From contig JACDQD010000001.1 in the NCBI GenBank assembly GCA_019843655.1, positions 47,426,443 through 47,490,442 of the forward strand: a DNA stretch of 64,000 nt, read 5' to 3'. The notes under the pieces were generated by a model that was not told the DNA's origin, did not search any database, and saw only the letters and a list, made by a program, of their open reading frames with translations. Position numbers and translations under genes: made by a program. This document shows positions 51,630 through 63,060 of this stretch, one piece after another. Numbering within the stretch: position 1 is the first letter of the stretch; each line of letters begins with the position of its first letter. The stretch is from Lethocerus indicus (lineage: Eukaryota > Arthropoda > Insecta > Hemiptera > Belostomatidae).

Positions 51630-52068
51630 AGGATTTTTGGTTAAAATTTACTGTACTGGCCACGGAGGTTATCGGGTGTATTCGATATATCGATTTATAC
51701 GGGTGAATCGATGTCGTCAACCAGCGTCAGCCATTGTTTTCACATCGTCTACCTTTATTAAGGCGTCCGACGGGTAATTTTTTTTTAGTAAAGGGAAAGA
51801 AAGTAATTATGACACGAAAAGAAATATATAAAAATAATATAATAAAACTAACCTTATTCAGAATCTGACTCCGCCAAATTACAAAGGAATGGTCAAAATA
51901 AAAAGCACAACCCGTCGGACGCCTTAATAAAGGTAGGCGATGTGAAAACAATGGCTGACGCTGGTTGACGACATCGATTCACCCGTATTAATCGATATAT
52001 CGAATACACTACCTCGATATATCGATAACCTCCGTGGCCACTACAGTCAATTTTAACCGGATTTTTAT
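51630..52068. repeat. Inverted repeat (foldback) with TATCGAT words
   Basis: Arms 51630-51778 and 51906-52068 are inverted copies around a spacer of about 127 bp. Shared words include GGCCACGGAGGTTATCG, CGATATATCGAT, AATCGATGTCGTCAACCAGC and CCTTTATTAAGGCGTCCGAC. The right arm has a short extra block repeating ATATATCGA. Both arms are CpG-bearing in a CpG-poor domain. It could be a MITE-like foldback element or a duplicated promoter; the TATCGATA-like words resemble the insect DRE site. Confidence 0.8.
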
Positions 52069-52453
52069 TTCAAGCCATCAAATACTGAGGGGCCGCGTAC
52101 ACCAGACGTCGAGCGGACAACGAAATATGGGGCAGAGGAGACCTCCTTGTACGTGAAACGGCGAGCGCCCAGACAGGACCCTAACAATCGTATGAAAGTA
52201 TGTTTTCCAATTGTCTTAATTCCTGTTTGCCACCAAACGGCATTAAATTGTCTGCTTAATTCGAAGTGACGGTTGTTTTCTATTTTCATCAGGGTTCGTC
52301 CGAAGGAGGATGTTTTGCAGCGAGAAATAATTTTAGAAAGAATAATATTAATATATTGTATTTATAGCACTCCGCTTGACGGGTATCTCCGATGTAAATT
52401 ACTAACGTTTCTTTTGGAATTAGTTAGTTGGATTTCACAATTGTGATTTGCAG

Positions 52454-52651
52454 ACTCGTTTCCCTACCGCTGCAAGACTCTCGCAGAAGAAGCCGACAGG
52501 GAGTTACATTTGGATGGGCAAGGGAAGAGCTAAAAGAATTGCAGATTACCGCAAAGCAATGATGGAACAACAATCCGCTGACCTACCAGCGACGACGACG
52601 CCCCATGATTGTGAAAGAAATTGTTTCATATGTTACATTTTTAGGCGATAG
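52454..52651 (+). CDS. Candidate terminal exon of an unrecognised small gene
   Basis: After a good acceptor (GTGATTTGCAG) the frame reads TRFPTAARLSQKKPTGSYIW, then MGKGRAKRIADYRKAMMEQQ, and ends with TAG. A poly(A) hexamer (AATAAA, near 52670) lies about 20 bp after the stop. Basic residues and Gln are frequent. I do not recognise the family. An upstream exon was not identified, and the inverted repeat at 51.63-52.07 kb lies where a promoter would be. It may be a real small gene or a captured or retroposed exon. Confidence 0.3.
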   Translation, partial: TRFPTAARLSQKKPTGSYIWMGKGRAKRIADYRKAMMEQQSADLPATTTPHDCERNCFICYIFRR

Positions 52652-52679
52652 TTAGTTTTTTAAACAATAATAATAAATT

Positions 52680-52724
52680 CTAATTTAAATGAAACTATCA
52701 GAATTATTTGAACATGAATGTGTG

Positions 52725-52782
<58 letters not shown>

Positions 52783-53820
52783 AACAAGGGTTTATATTAT
52801 CAAATAACAGCCATTAGAATAATTCATTAATTTTAGACAAAACATGCAACTGTGATGAATAAATTATCAATTGTCAATAAATCAAAAAAATGTATGGAGA
52901 AAGAGAAATGTATCTCTAAATAGTAAATAATATATTATTTATTTGTCACAATTATTTATTTTTTAATTTAAATTAAACATTAATTTCATTATTTCAGCAG
53001 GTACATATATATGCATGGCCAAATTGTATACTTTAATCTACTGGAGACACCACATTAAATATTCATATACATCAGCATATACAATATCCATATATTAACA
53101 TGCATATTAAAACATTTATTTAATTTTAACTAGTTATGTTACTAATAAATTATACATTAATAAAAGATATATAAATGCACAGAGAGACATATGATCAAAT
53201 TATGAGAAATAAATAGATATATGAACTTGTATTTAGGGCAAAATAAGTTTGCATAAAACTCTATTTATCAATTAATAATAAATATTGTTGTATGTTATGT
53301 ACTCAGAATTATTTTAACAGGTACCTGCATATATGCATTGCAAACTTTTGCACACCATTGAACTGAGACCATTAAAATATTTATTTAATATCAACAATTC
53401 ATGTATTTTCTGTGAATAACTCTACATTAAAAAACAATATTTTAAAGCAAATAGAGACACACGTATTTCTAAATAGTCAAAAATATATCTAAATGTAAAT
53501 AAAAATATATTCCAATTAATAATAATTCATAATCTAATGAATGGACATCAATAGATTGTGAAAGTTTATTTGTGAATAAATAGTTCATTAAGAACCATTT
53601 TTTACTTTTTAACTAAAGTAATAATGAGTTTAATTTAAAAGATATATTAAGTATCATTTCATCCGGAACATCAAGTCAAAATTTTGTTGAGTACATCATG
53701 AATATAAGATTTTTCATTTAATATTGTTTTTCCCCGATTCGTAGAATATTATATGCCAGGAAATTATTTTGATACCATAAAAAGTAGCTTTAATAATTAA
53801 TAGTTAAGGCTTTAAACTAA
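52680..53820. repeat. Right copy of the duplicated AT-rich segment, expanded
   Basis: It shares ordered words with 49580-49930 (ATTATTTGAACATGAATGTG, AATAATTCATTAATTTTA, GATGAATAAATTATCAAT, AGTAAATAATATATTATTTA; later TTAATATTGTTTTTCC). Between the shared blocks it holds extra related AT-rich units (near 53.15-53.3 and 53.44-53.53 kb), so it appears internally amplified. Confidence 0.65.
52731..52774. repeat. (TA)n microsatellite
   Basis: TA dinucleotides followed by CACACACA, inside the right duplicated segment. The left copy has only a short TATAAATATATT at this place. Confidence 0.95.
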
Positions 53821-54225
53821 ATTATATGTAATATAATATATAAAATATGAAATTGAATGAGTATTATAATATGATTGCAGAAAAAATATTTAATAATTAG
53901 TCTAGCTGTTAGGTCAGGATTGGAATTTTTTATTTCCTTATTCTGTATGGAACAAATGCCAGAAACACTCAACTTGATTAAAAGAGTAACTTAACTTATT
54001 AAACTTAACTTACTGATTGACAGAATCCAATCCTTACTGCATGCAGCTGAGTACCGCCAGTATGGATTAATTATTCTTTTAATGTTGTTCTATTTTTATT
54101 AATGTCTTATTAATGGGAGGAATGAGAGAAATGCGTTATTATTGTGGTACACATTCGAAGAAACCATTACTACAAAAGTTATTAATCTTGTTTCATGGAA
54201 GTTTGTTTGCGTAAAATAAAAAATG

Positions 54226-54850
54226 TATCAATGTTACGGCCGATTCTTGGAATGTATCGCCAATAACGTCCTAAAAGAGGTAAATTGCAGACAGGCGGTT
54301 GTGCGCTTAAAAGGTAGATCCGAAACGGGTTTCCAATGCGAAGAACTATATTTGATAATAACCTCAAATTAATGTTATAATAACCCTCAAACACACCCAA
54401 ACTATAAATGCTCCGAATTCATTGTAGAATTATACCTCTTCTCGATATTCAATTTCTAATAGGGTTTGATTAATTCAAAAAACGTAAGAGTGTCTCTAAA
54501 AGTTCATCAGTGTTACGACCTAATCTTGGAACGTGTTACCAATAACGTCTCGTCAGCAAAGGGCTATATTGCAGACAGGAGTTGTACGCCTCTTTCATTA
54601 GAAAAAGGAAATAAAAGGCAGATCCGAAATTGGTCTTCAATGCGAAGAATATAATAGCCTCAAACACGCCAAAACTGTAAGTGCTCCGTATTCATTGTAG
54701 AATTATACCTCTTCTAGGTATTCAATTTTTAATAGAGTTAAATTGTAGGAGTCGCCGATACCGTCTTGTCCGCAGGCTAAAGGGCTAAATTGCAGGGGGA
54801 CGGTTGTTGTACGCGGTTTTCATTAAAGGAAACAAAAGGTAGATGGCGCG
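54226..54850. repeat. Tandem duplication, about 279-bp unit, 2.5 copies
   Basis: GTTACGRCC followed by TCTTGGAA occurs at 54233 and 54512. AATTCATTGTAGAATTATAC or a close variant ends both units, followed by CTCTTCT. A third, partial unit starts near 54740 (CCGATACCGTCTTGTC, then CTAAATTGCAG). It sits at the edge where CpG becomes frequent again. Confidence 0.8.
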
Positions 54851-57370
54851 GTGGGGTAGAGGTGGTTGGAGGGAGTTGAAAAGCGGAGGTTGGTGGGGCA
54901 GAGGAACCGGTGCTCCGATCTAGGCCATCCCAATCATAAATAGTTAGTTTACCGGTGGGAAAGAGTCGTCTTGACCTACTCAGGCCGGCGGCCGGCGATT
55001 TTCACATATGGTTTGGAGCCCGTCACCTCGTCTCGTTCTTCGGCCTCAGCCCCCCGCCGAGCGTTTTTCCATGTTTCCGCGACGACATCGAGTCTTCCAA
55101 CTCCGACCGACCGCCGACGTCCCTATCCCGGTTTCAACCGATCCGTAAGTAGTACCGATAAGCCCAACAATTCCACCCGATATCTTATTCGCGTTTCCAT
55201 TAAAAAAATTAGAAATACAACCGGCGGAAACTTTAAGGTAGGAAACTGCCGGTTGAGACAACCGCGATATTTAGTTTATTGAAATAATAATCGGTTTCGA
55301 CCGATAGGGTGGAAAGAGCAGCAGTTGCCCACCTGTCGGAAAGAGCGTCTCGTGATTTCGACGAGTTTTCAAAATTTATATTTGGCCCGGAATCACCGAA
55401 AATGTTTTCCCCTTCTTTTTCTGTTTTTTTTTGTTTTTCGAAACACACCGGAACGAAACCGCCGAGCCTCTCGGCAGAACTGGTACAAGTCCGGACGGGA
55501 GGGAAGGAGATAAAGTTGTCTAACGCGCCTCTTTAACACTTTTTACAGCGCTCGGCCGCGACCCGATTCTAAATTCGAATTTACATTCGGTTCCATAAAA
55601 TCGGACCGGATTTTCAGTTTCTCGCCGTCGCCGGTAGCGTTCCGGACTCGTTACTTGACAGCGATCGGTGGAGGCAAGTACCTACCGTCGAGATAAGGTT
55701 CCGAAATTCGACTATATTTATAAGTACTTATATATTTATTATATTCGAATAATATATTTCTTCTACTTTCTCTATTCTACAACGTCTCGAGGTAAAAAAA
55801 CTTAAAAAGTAGAGAAGAGTAAAGCATCAGTACTTGAATAAAGTTTTAAATATTAATAGCGCGCTTAAATAAGAAATGTTGGAAAATAATCGCGTAAGTG
55901 ATTGAAAAGCCCATAAAAACATTCCAATATAAGTTTAAAAGGTCCACCATCGATGTTCCTGATAACAGCGACTTGTCGAAGTACTTACTGAATCCAATAT
56001 CGGACTAATCGGGGCATGAAGTCTTAACTAACTCTACCTCCAAAGAAAAGAGCTCCGAACTTAATTTCTATTTAATTCGCGTCGAATTCATTATTTTGTC
56101 GAATTTCCAACGATCATTAGCCCCCCTCGATTCTGAATTAAGCTCCCCACAAGAGCCGACGCCCCCTTAGGAGCTTGCGTTATAAGAAAGTTACATATTT
56201 TCCAAAATGTCAGTTATAGATAGAGATGTATTTTATCTTAACGGGTTGAAAAAATGGAAAAACATTTTTGACAACAATATATAAATGAAAACATAAAGAG
56301 CTGACATACAGAACTGACAGGACACTCGATGACAAAATGCCTACTGACTAAACAGAAACTTACTGCTCCCAATCAGGAACTTTGTACTCTGCTTTGTTCG
56401 GAAACGAGGAAAGTATCCCTAACAAAGTTTCCCAAGAAAGAGCCCACGAACGGTCATTTACTAACCGCGCGAATACCGATATCATCAATACTATTCGTTA
56501 TTAACTAACGAGTGTTAGTTTTAAAGCTAACGTTTTAAAATCGATAAATAGTTTTAGAGACCCAGAGACATTATTTTTTAATTAGTCCTTAGGTGTTATT
56601 TATGTGTCCTGCTTTAGGCACGCGTCGCGTGCACTCTTTTCGTAGGGACCTTTATTGTCTTTTTTCTGCCCGCCTTAAACGGTGGCCGTAACGGCGGTTG
56701 TTAAATATCAATCAGGTTCTGAACCCGAGTTTAGATCGGATTACGTCCCCAGTGCAGACTAAACAAACAGGCGGTTAAACAGCCGCCGGCGAAACAACTC
56801 CGGAATTCATCCGCAGCGAGGAGAATTTTTAATTTTCATCAAAGTCCATGGCGGAATGATGTCACTCCTCCTTATATAAAACGCAATTATAAGCGTAATT
56901 ACTCTACGCCCCTTGCATGAACGTAATACGTAAAGTGTGCATTCGAGCGCGGTGAAAATTTATAATAAAAATAATTATCGGATTCAAAACGTATTCCGCT
57001 AACGGTTCGCTAAGATTTCGAATCCCAGTATCACAAAGGTACAACTCCTTATCATTTTTTTCAAGGTGATAATCCAAAAAGTGAACTTCGTCCACAATCG
57101 TACTTAAGAAGCGATTATAGTACAAAAGCTTGGACTGCTCCATTTCCATTTCCGTCCATTCCTGTTTGCCCCCCCCCCTCCGCACGTACACAGTTCATTT
57201 ATTGTCGTTAAGCGAATAGCACATTGTATCAACTGTCAAATAAATAGGTGCGACCGGAGGATGTCTGCGCCGTGGAGGGGCCGCTAGGAGAAAACCCTCA
57301 GTGGGCTGCTGCAGGAGAAACCTCCGTTAGACCAAAACCGCGTTAAAATTAAAGCGCAGAAGTCGGCGAT

Positions 57371-57436
57371 CAGAGAGAGGGAAAGAGAGAGACAGAGAGG
57401 GAGACGGGGAGAGGGTGAGAGGGAATGTGAGAGAGA
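57371..57436. repeat. Purine-rich imperfect GA tract
   Basis: Interrupted GAGA/GGGA runs, upstream of the perfect (GA)n at 57641. Confidence 0.8.
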
Positions 57437-57637
57437 TTTTTTCTGGTTTTTATTCGTTCAATTATTTTCGGGTCGTCCCGAGCTTTCCCTCCGTGGCTTC
57501 TCATTAATCTCGATTCCTCGGCGTCTTGAAGGTAACACATTTAAAGAAAGTCTTCGGCTCGTTTCGCCTTTAATGCTGTATTTTTAATACCTTCGTACTT
57601 TTGAGTGGCGTTATGTCGGTAATTGGTCCGACCATCC

Positions 57638-57640
<3 letters not shown>

Positions 57641-57731
<91 letters not shown>
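57641..57731. repeat. (GA)n microsatellite
   Basis: About 91 bp of uninterrupted AG dinucleotides. Arg-Glu and Leu-Ser open frames across it are artefacts. Confidence 0.98.
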
Positions 57732-57734
<3 letters not shown>

Positions 57735-59580
57735 AATATCCATTTTTTCCACGAGCGGATTAATGAAACTTTCACACGTGCGTTTAATGAATTCAATGTT
57801 TCCCTTCTCCCTCTTCTCAAGCTCCTTCCATCCCCGAGGAGCCTTCCTGCTTCGTCTTCGACCTAGCTAGAATATAGCTAGAATGAAAACGTCCTGAGGT
57901 GGGAGGCACCGTGATCCGATAAGCGTGAAATACATTTTTCATTTATATTACAAGGAACTGTTTTTTACTACTTTTTCGTTTTTTTTAAAAAATTCCACGA
58001 TATTTTTATCCCAAAACTACGTAATTTTTGCGAAAATAAGACCACTATTCGGTGTGCAACGCCCTTGATATCAACAAATACGGTCGCCAAAGGAAACTCC
58101 ACGACGATATATCCTTTTTTGTTTTCGGGAAATTAAGCGTCCATATTTTGAATCGCTCGATACGGGGGCTTAAACTGCTCGGTCCGTAGCCCGGACACAC
58201 GTCAAAAATTGCCATCACTTAGCTTCTTTATCGAGAGGTTTAGAAACATTCTGCACTTGTACCTATAACGATAGAGTTTGATTTTACAATATATTAAAAA
58301 TGACGACGAATAAATAGGCTGCCGGCAATGTTGCGACCTCCGGCCGTCCAAAAAATACAAATTAAAAAGCGGAACAATTCGGGAATTTATAAATGGAAAA
58401 AATTAATAAGACACCTCGAGGGGCGAATGTCCTTAAGAGCCGGGGATTTAATCTGGGGAGGGGGGCAACGTAGATGGCATTGAGATTTGTTCGTGCCCTC
58501 CAATAAATCGCCGTCGACGAATCTAAAAGAGGAAGCGAAGACATTTATCCCGGGCCCGATCTAGAAAGGAAAAGGCCGGTCTGGATATTAACGAGAGGCC
58601 GAGAGATGGAGGGAGGCAGAACGCTCTTCCAGCATCCAGTAGAAAGTAGAAAGTCCATTTGTTTGCATATAGATTAGTTCGGTTCGAAAGTGAATACTTG
58701 GACATCCTTCGCCACTCCTTTAAGTAGAATTAAGTCCTCCCGGTTTCAAACTTACACTATACACATTATTCCTTCAATCCTGGTGCTCGGGACACCGACA
58801 ACAACAAATAAGGGGTAGTCTCGGTAGAAGAATCTTATAAAGATTCGAAGATAATTCTATGGATATAACTTAGCTTTTAGTAATATAAAAATACAGCGTT
58901 CTGCAATAAAAGAAAAGATTTATTCTTTGGTTAATGACTTCTAGATACTGTCCTGGTTTTATTTGATATCCAGTCAAATTTAATTTTAGTAGGTATTTAA
59001 TCTCTCTTGTCTTTAATCGCTCCTGTAAGTTGCCACTCTTCTTATTCACAAACGTTTCTTGTTATTAGTTTGACCAAGTATATTTCCGCGGGTAGCCCTT
59101 ATTTTAAGCTTCTAGTTAAAATTGTAAATCGACAGTGTTACGAATACAACAAAAATTGTATAATTTAAATAGCGATAGCATTTTATTCGGTACTCCGGCA
59201 TCAAATATTCGAAATTTCATATCGGAAATAAATATACGTTCAAAAACTGGGTGAAGTTAAAAAAAAAATTTTGAATCCGACCATACAGGAGAAAAAGAAA
59301 GTATCAATCCGGCGCCGGCAGTTTTGAAACACGGTGAAATTTAATGAAGTCATGACAGGCAGGTCTCTAATTGGAGGATTTCTCCACTAATTATCCGCTC
59401 TATCGAATCGTACCCGAGTAACCTCCGATTTTTTGTGACTTCCACAATTATTTATATAGATAATTGTTGTTTATATAAATTCCCGTTTCAGTTTCACTTG
59501 CACAATAAGATTTCGATATACTCTCAAAAATATAAGGTACTGGGGGTTGGGATTATTTTATTGCTCATAAATATTTTAAA

Positions 59581-59940
59581 TTAAAAGACGATCCTTTCGT
59601 TTAATTATTTTTTCATTTTGTTAATAATAATTTGTATACGTCATCAATTAGTGTCTACAAGGTGATAGTTTACTTGGCCGACTTATTGACGAAAATTTTA
59701 AATTTGCTAAAGAATGTATTAACCCGAAGTTTATTTAATTCGGGGCTATTAAAAGACGACCCTTAAGTTTATTTACATTTTTCCACTTCTTTTTAATTTT
59801 TGTTAATATTAACTTTTAAATGAGCAGCTAGTCTAAGACTAGACAGTTGTTCCTTGACCGACTTTTGACGAAAATCTTAAATCCGGTAAAACGTGTACTA
59901 ACCGGGAGTTTAATTGGGGGCTGTAAAAATATCTGCGGTT
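59581..59940. repeat. Diverged tandem duplication, about 170-180-bp unit
   Basis: TTAAAAGACGA starts at 59581 and 59749. CCGACTTATTGACGAAAATT (59678) matches CCGACTTTTGACGAAAATCT (59858). Both units continue into TTAAAT and then a partly conserved AACCCGAAGTTTA / AACCGGGAGTTTA. Confidence 0.75.
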
Positions 59941-61321
59941 AAAAATAAAACTCCTAACGGTTCTTATTATGGAAATCTGTTCGTGTTATCCCCGACGTAA
60001 CTAACGGAGATTCTTACACCGGGTGAGTCCCACTAACACAATTATTTGGACCAACAACCGTTTTTTCCCCGATAAACTTTATTATTTAAGTTTAACGGTT
60101 AATTGTATTTATTAAATTTATTAAAAAGAAGAGGCAAAAGGTTTCGTCTGTCGCCTGAATCCTGTAGACTCGAGATTTATTAGTCAGTTTTACTAAATAA
60201 CCTAATTTGTCTTCTTCTTTCCCCAAAAATAAATACATCTTAGACGACTAATGAAGAGTTTACGCGTTTAAAAAACTAAAATCAACAGGCGACCAAGTTT
60301 TGATGTCATTTATATTTAATCCACCACGAAGAAAAATGTTCTTAGAATTATGCAAAGTATAAGTTTCTAGTTTTTTTAAAATTATTACACTTTTACTTGT
60401 GCCTATTTGATCATAAAGCAGCATCGGCGTCCTGCCATCGACAGTAGTATATCCTCAATAACGAGGTGAAAGTTAAGTATTATTTATGTTATTACACTTT
60501 TACTCTCTACAATAGCCGCAGTTCTATGCATTGTCTAATGCAGCGTGAGGCTTAGCTCATCTTAAGAGTGATGATGTTCCGAGCCCTCGTTGTCTCACAA
60601 TCTTTGGTTAGATATGCGTTAGGATAACAACCGACCGGCGTTCTAGCAAAGTAGAAAAACAAGATTTGCCTACTATAGCTTTAATAGAAATTAAATTCTG
60701 TGATTAATTAGGAAGTCAAATTTAATTTTTATCTCGAAAATTAATGTAACATTTTATATTCGTTTAATGTTATACGAGTTACGCAATTACAATTTATGTA
60801 TGTCCCGGTATCTTTTATAAGGGGTTACTGCTAACTAGACGCCAGGAAGTTATTTTTGACAGACTCAGATCAGGACACACAAAAGTGACACAATCATTAC
60901 TAAACGAGGACAAACCCTAATGCGAAAAATGTAAAAAACTTTAGAAAATAGAATACAAATTAACAAAGAGACAATAAACCAGCTATTAGAATTCATAAAG
61001 GATACAAGACTAACAATGGGTATATAAAGTAAAAAATAGAAAGCGCATAGAGAACATAAAAAACAATACCCTTATGGTTTTGGTACTAACGAATTACTAA
61101 AATCGACATGAAAAGTATGGGAAACTCTGATGTAGAGTTTGAGATGGCGCTGAAAAACTGTCCTGAATCCCAATCGCAATCATTTCAAATTTCAAACATC
61201 TGCCAAATACGAACATCCTTTCTGTTTATTCGCCTTCTGAATTCTTGCCACCCAGTCAACAATTTTTAATATCCTCCGCGGGAAATTGCATAATGGGGGG
61301 ATGAGTCAAGAGACTCATCAC

Positions 61322-61341
61322 GAGAGAGAGGGAGAGGGAGG

Positions 61342-61424
<83 letters not shown>
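61322..61424. repeat. (GA)n microsatellite with GGGA interruptions
   Basis: About 100 bp of GA dinucleotides interrupted by GGGA blocks. Confidence 0.97.
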
Positions 61425-61826
61425 TTAGTGAGGGTGGGTGATGGGGTCGGATAGCCGGCTAATTGGTCGTCGATGGGCCCGATAAATAAGCAACTAATTC
61501 GGAGATAGCTTTAGATTGTAGGCCAATGGCAGTCAATATTACCCGAACCGTTGCCGTTAATTTACACATTGTAAAGAGGACGCTGATATATTTTATTAAC
61601 GCAAAAAATTAATTATTATTTTTTAATAATATTAATAATATTATTAAATATTATTATTTATTGTTCAATGCATATTACACAGAGCTCATATTTACAAGAA
61701 ACAACTTTGTCGATTCGTTTTTATTTTATTAGCCTGTTATTAACTAAAGACAGTTTTCCAAGAGGTTTATCACGCGATTTCTGTGGCCTCGCGATTTTCT
61801 GGCCCGCCTCGTCTATTCCATCTTAA

Positions 61827-61945
61827 CATAGACCAGAATTGCTTTCTCGCCTTCGTCAGACGCCGAAGTATCACACTTTTTAGCACTTGAGGTTCCACAT
61901 CAGGGACATACAAATCGCACGATATTCCAACCCCCCCCCGTCCTT
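61827..61945. mobile_element. Short decayed member of the foldback family
   Basis: On the minus strand CTGACGA, A, GGC-GAGAA-AGC and CTGGTC form a decayed hammerhead box near 61830-61862. About 65 bp further right, ACGATATTCCAACCCC matches the outer right terminus of the 12.28-13.08 kb element (TACGGTATTCCAACCCC). This looks like an internally deleted copy. Confidence 0.5.
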
Positions 61946-62426
61946 CCAGACAAAAATACGTTAAACACAGGTTTGTTAGCGCGGTAATTATTTATTGGTT
62001 TATAAACTCATCTTTTAATTGACCGTTCGGACGGCCTGTCGTCCGAGGTAGTCACTTCGATCGAACTGTGGCCGAAGAAACAGATTAAAAAATGTAGATA
62101 AAGGCGTCGACGTGTTTAATGTTCTGGATTGCGTGACCGGTTATTATAGACCGTTCACTTTTCACCTTACTTTCTCCGTGTGTAATTTAGACTAAGTATC
62201 GCGTCGTAAAAAAGAACCGCTCCGACCATTCTATCCCTTATTTCGTGCCCACAATAATTAATCGGGATCGGCCCCTCTTAATAAAATGTTATACTCAACA
62301 AACAGTATTTTTTCTTAGTACTAATTAGACGAAATCGCAATTAGTAAATATTCTTATTACCCGAGAAACAATCCGCTAAGTCCCATATTATTCGAAGTTG
62401 CTTTTAGCTCTATCCACCGTCTACAT

Positions 62427-62828
62427 CAGGGGTCGGCATACTCCCCGACCAAAAGAGCCGCTTTCCAAATATGGAAATACGCTGCGAGTTACCAAAGATA
62501 AAATGAAAGTAGTTTATCGCATTCATTTAAAGTAAAAATGGTACTTACGTATTAACGCCACCGCAGCTACAGATTTGGCTGTTTTTAAGTGCCGCTAATC
62601 TACAACTAAAATGTTTGCGACAAGTCATAAAATAAAACACTTTATTAAAAATCAAAACACTTTATTTAAAAACAAAGTAGTCAATCGGGTTTCGGTGGAA
62701 AATTGGCCGCAACTTCTGCTGCAGTGGCGTTAGTACGTAAGTACCATAAAAAACTTTAAAATGTAGTAGGTAGGTTTTAATTTCCAATTAATGTAAAAAT
62801 GAAAATATCCCAGATATGCCGGCTCCCG
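62427..62828. mobile_element. hAT-like MITE
   Basis: The left end reads CAGGGGTCGGCA, followed by CCAAAAGAGCCG, a typical hAT-type terminus. The right end reads TGCCGGCTCCCG, an imperfect inverse. The flanking octamers GTCTACAT (62419-62426) and GTCTAGAC (62829-62836) match at 6 of 8 bases, fitting a decayed 8-bp target duplication. The 402-bp interior has no coding capacity. Confidence 0.5.
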
Positions 62829-63060
62829 GTCTAGACCCGCGTATAGTCACCTTTTAATAAGGGGAAACGACGAATAAAATTGTTACTTCGAAATACGGAA
62901 ATTGTTACCCGTTATGAGGTCTGCGACGGTATGGAATACTGTAATTTTCTCTCGAGAGGTATCAAAAAGATGGATAAATACAAAGAAAAAGTAAAATGGT
63001 AAAGTAAAATGTCAAATGGTAACATTTTCGATCGATTGTTACAGGTAACCGTCGGCGATA

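Larger units (their letters stand above)
25700..54200. other. AT-rich, CpG-depleted domain
   Basis: By eye CpG becomes scarce from about 25.7 kb and common again from about 54.2 kb, while TG and CA are frequent. Exceptions are around 37.0-38.9 kb and 44.1-45.6 kb, where genes start, and the repeat-invaded 50.0-52.6 kb. The domain holds three broadly expressed gene types and the last two PDZ-gene exons. In insects, CpG loss of this kind marks germline-methylated gene bodies. That explanation is inference, and the edges are approximate. Confidence 0.65.
54850..63060. other. Gene-free CpG-bearing region
   Basis: No supported coding exon was seen. A strong donor (GATCC|GTAAGTAG, near 55145) follows a CpG-rich stretch and could end an untranslated 5' exon of the gene at 63.06 kb; this is weak. 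The rest is decayed repeats, (GA)n tracts and AT-rich DNA. Confidence 0.5.

Noticed and set aside
56904..57191. 95-residue minus-strand frame
   Set aside because: No domain and no splice context; ends in low-complexity sequence.
57601..57870. Frames with Arg-Glu or Leu-Ser repeats
   Set aside because: Translations of the (GA)n microsatellite.
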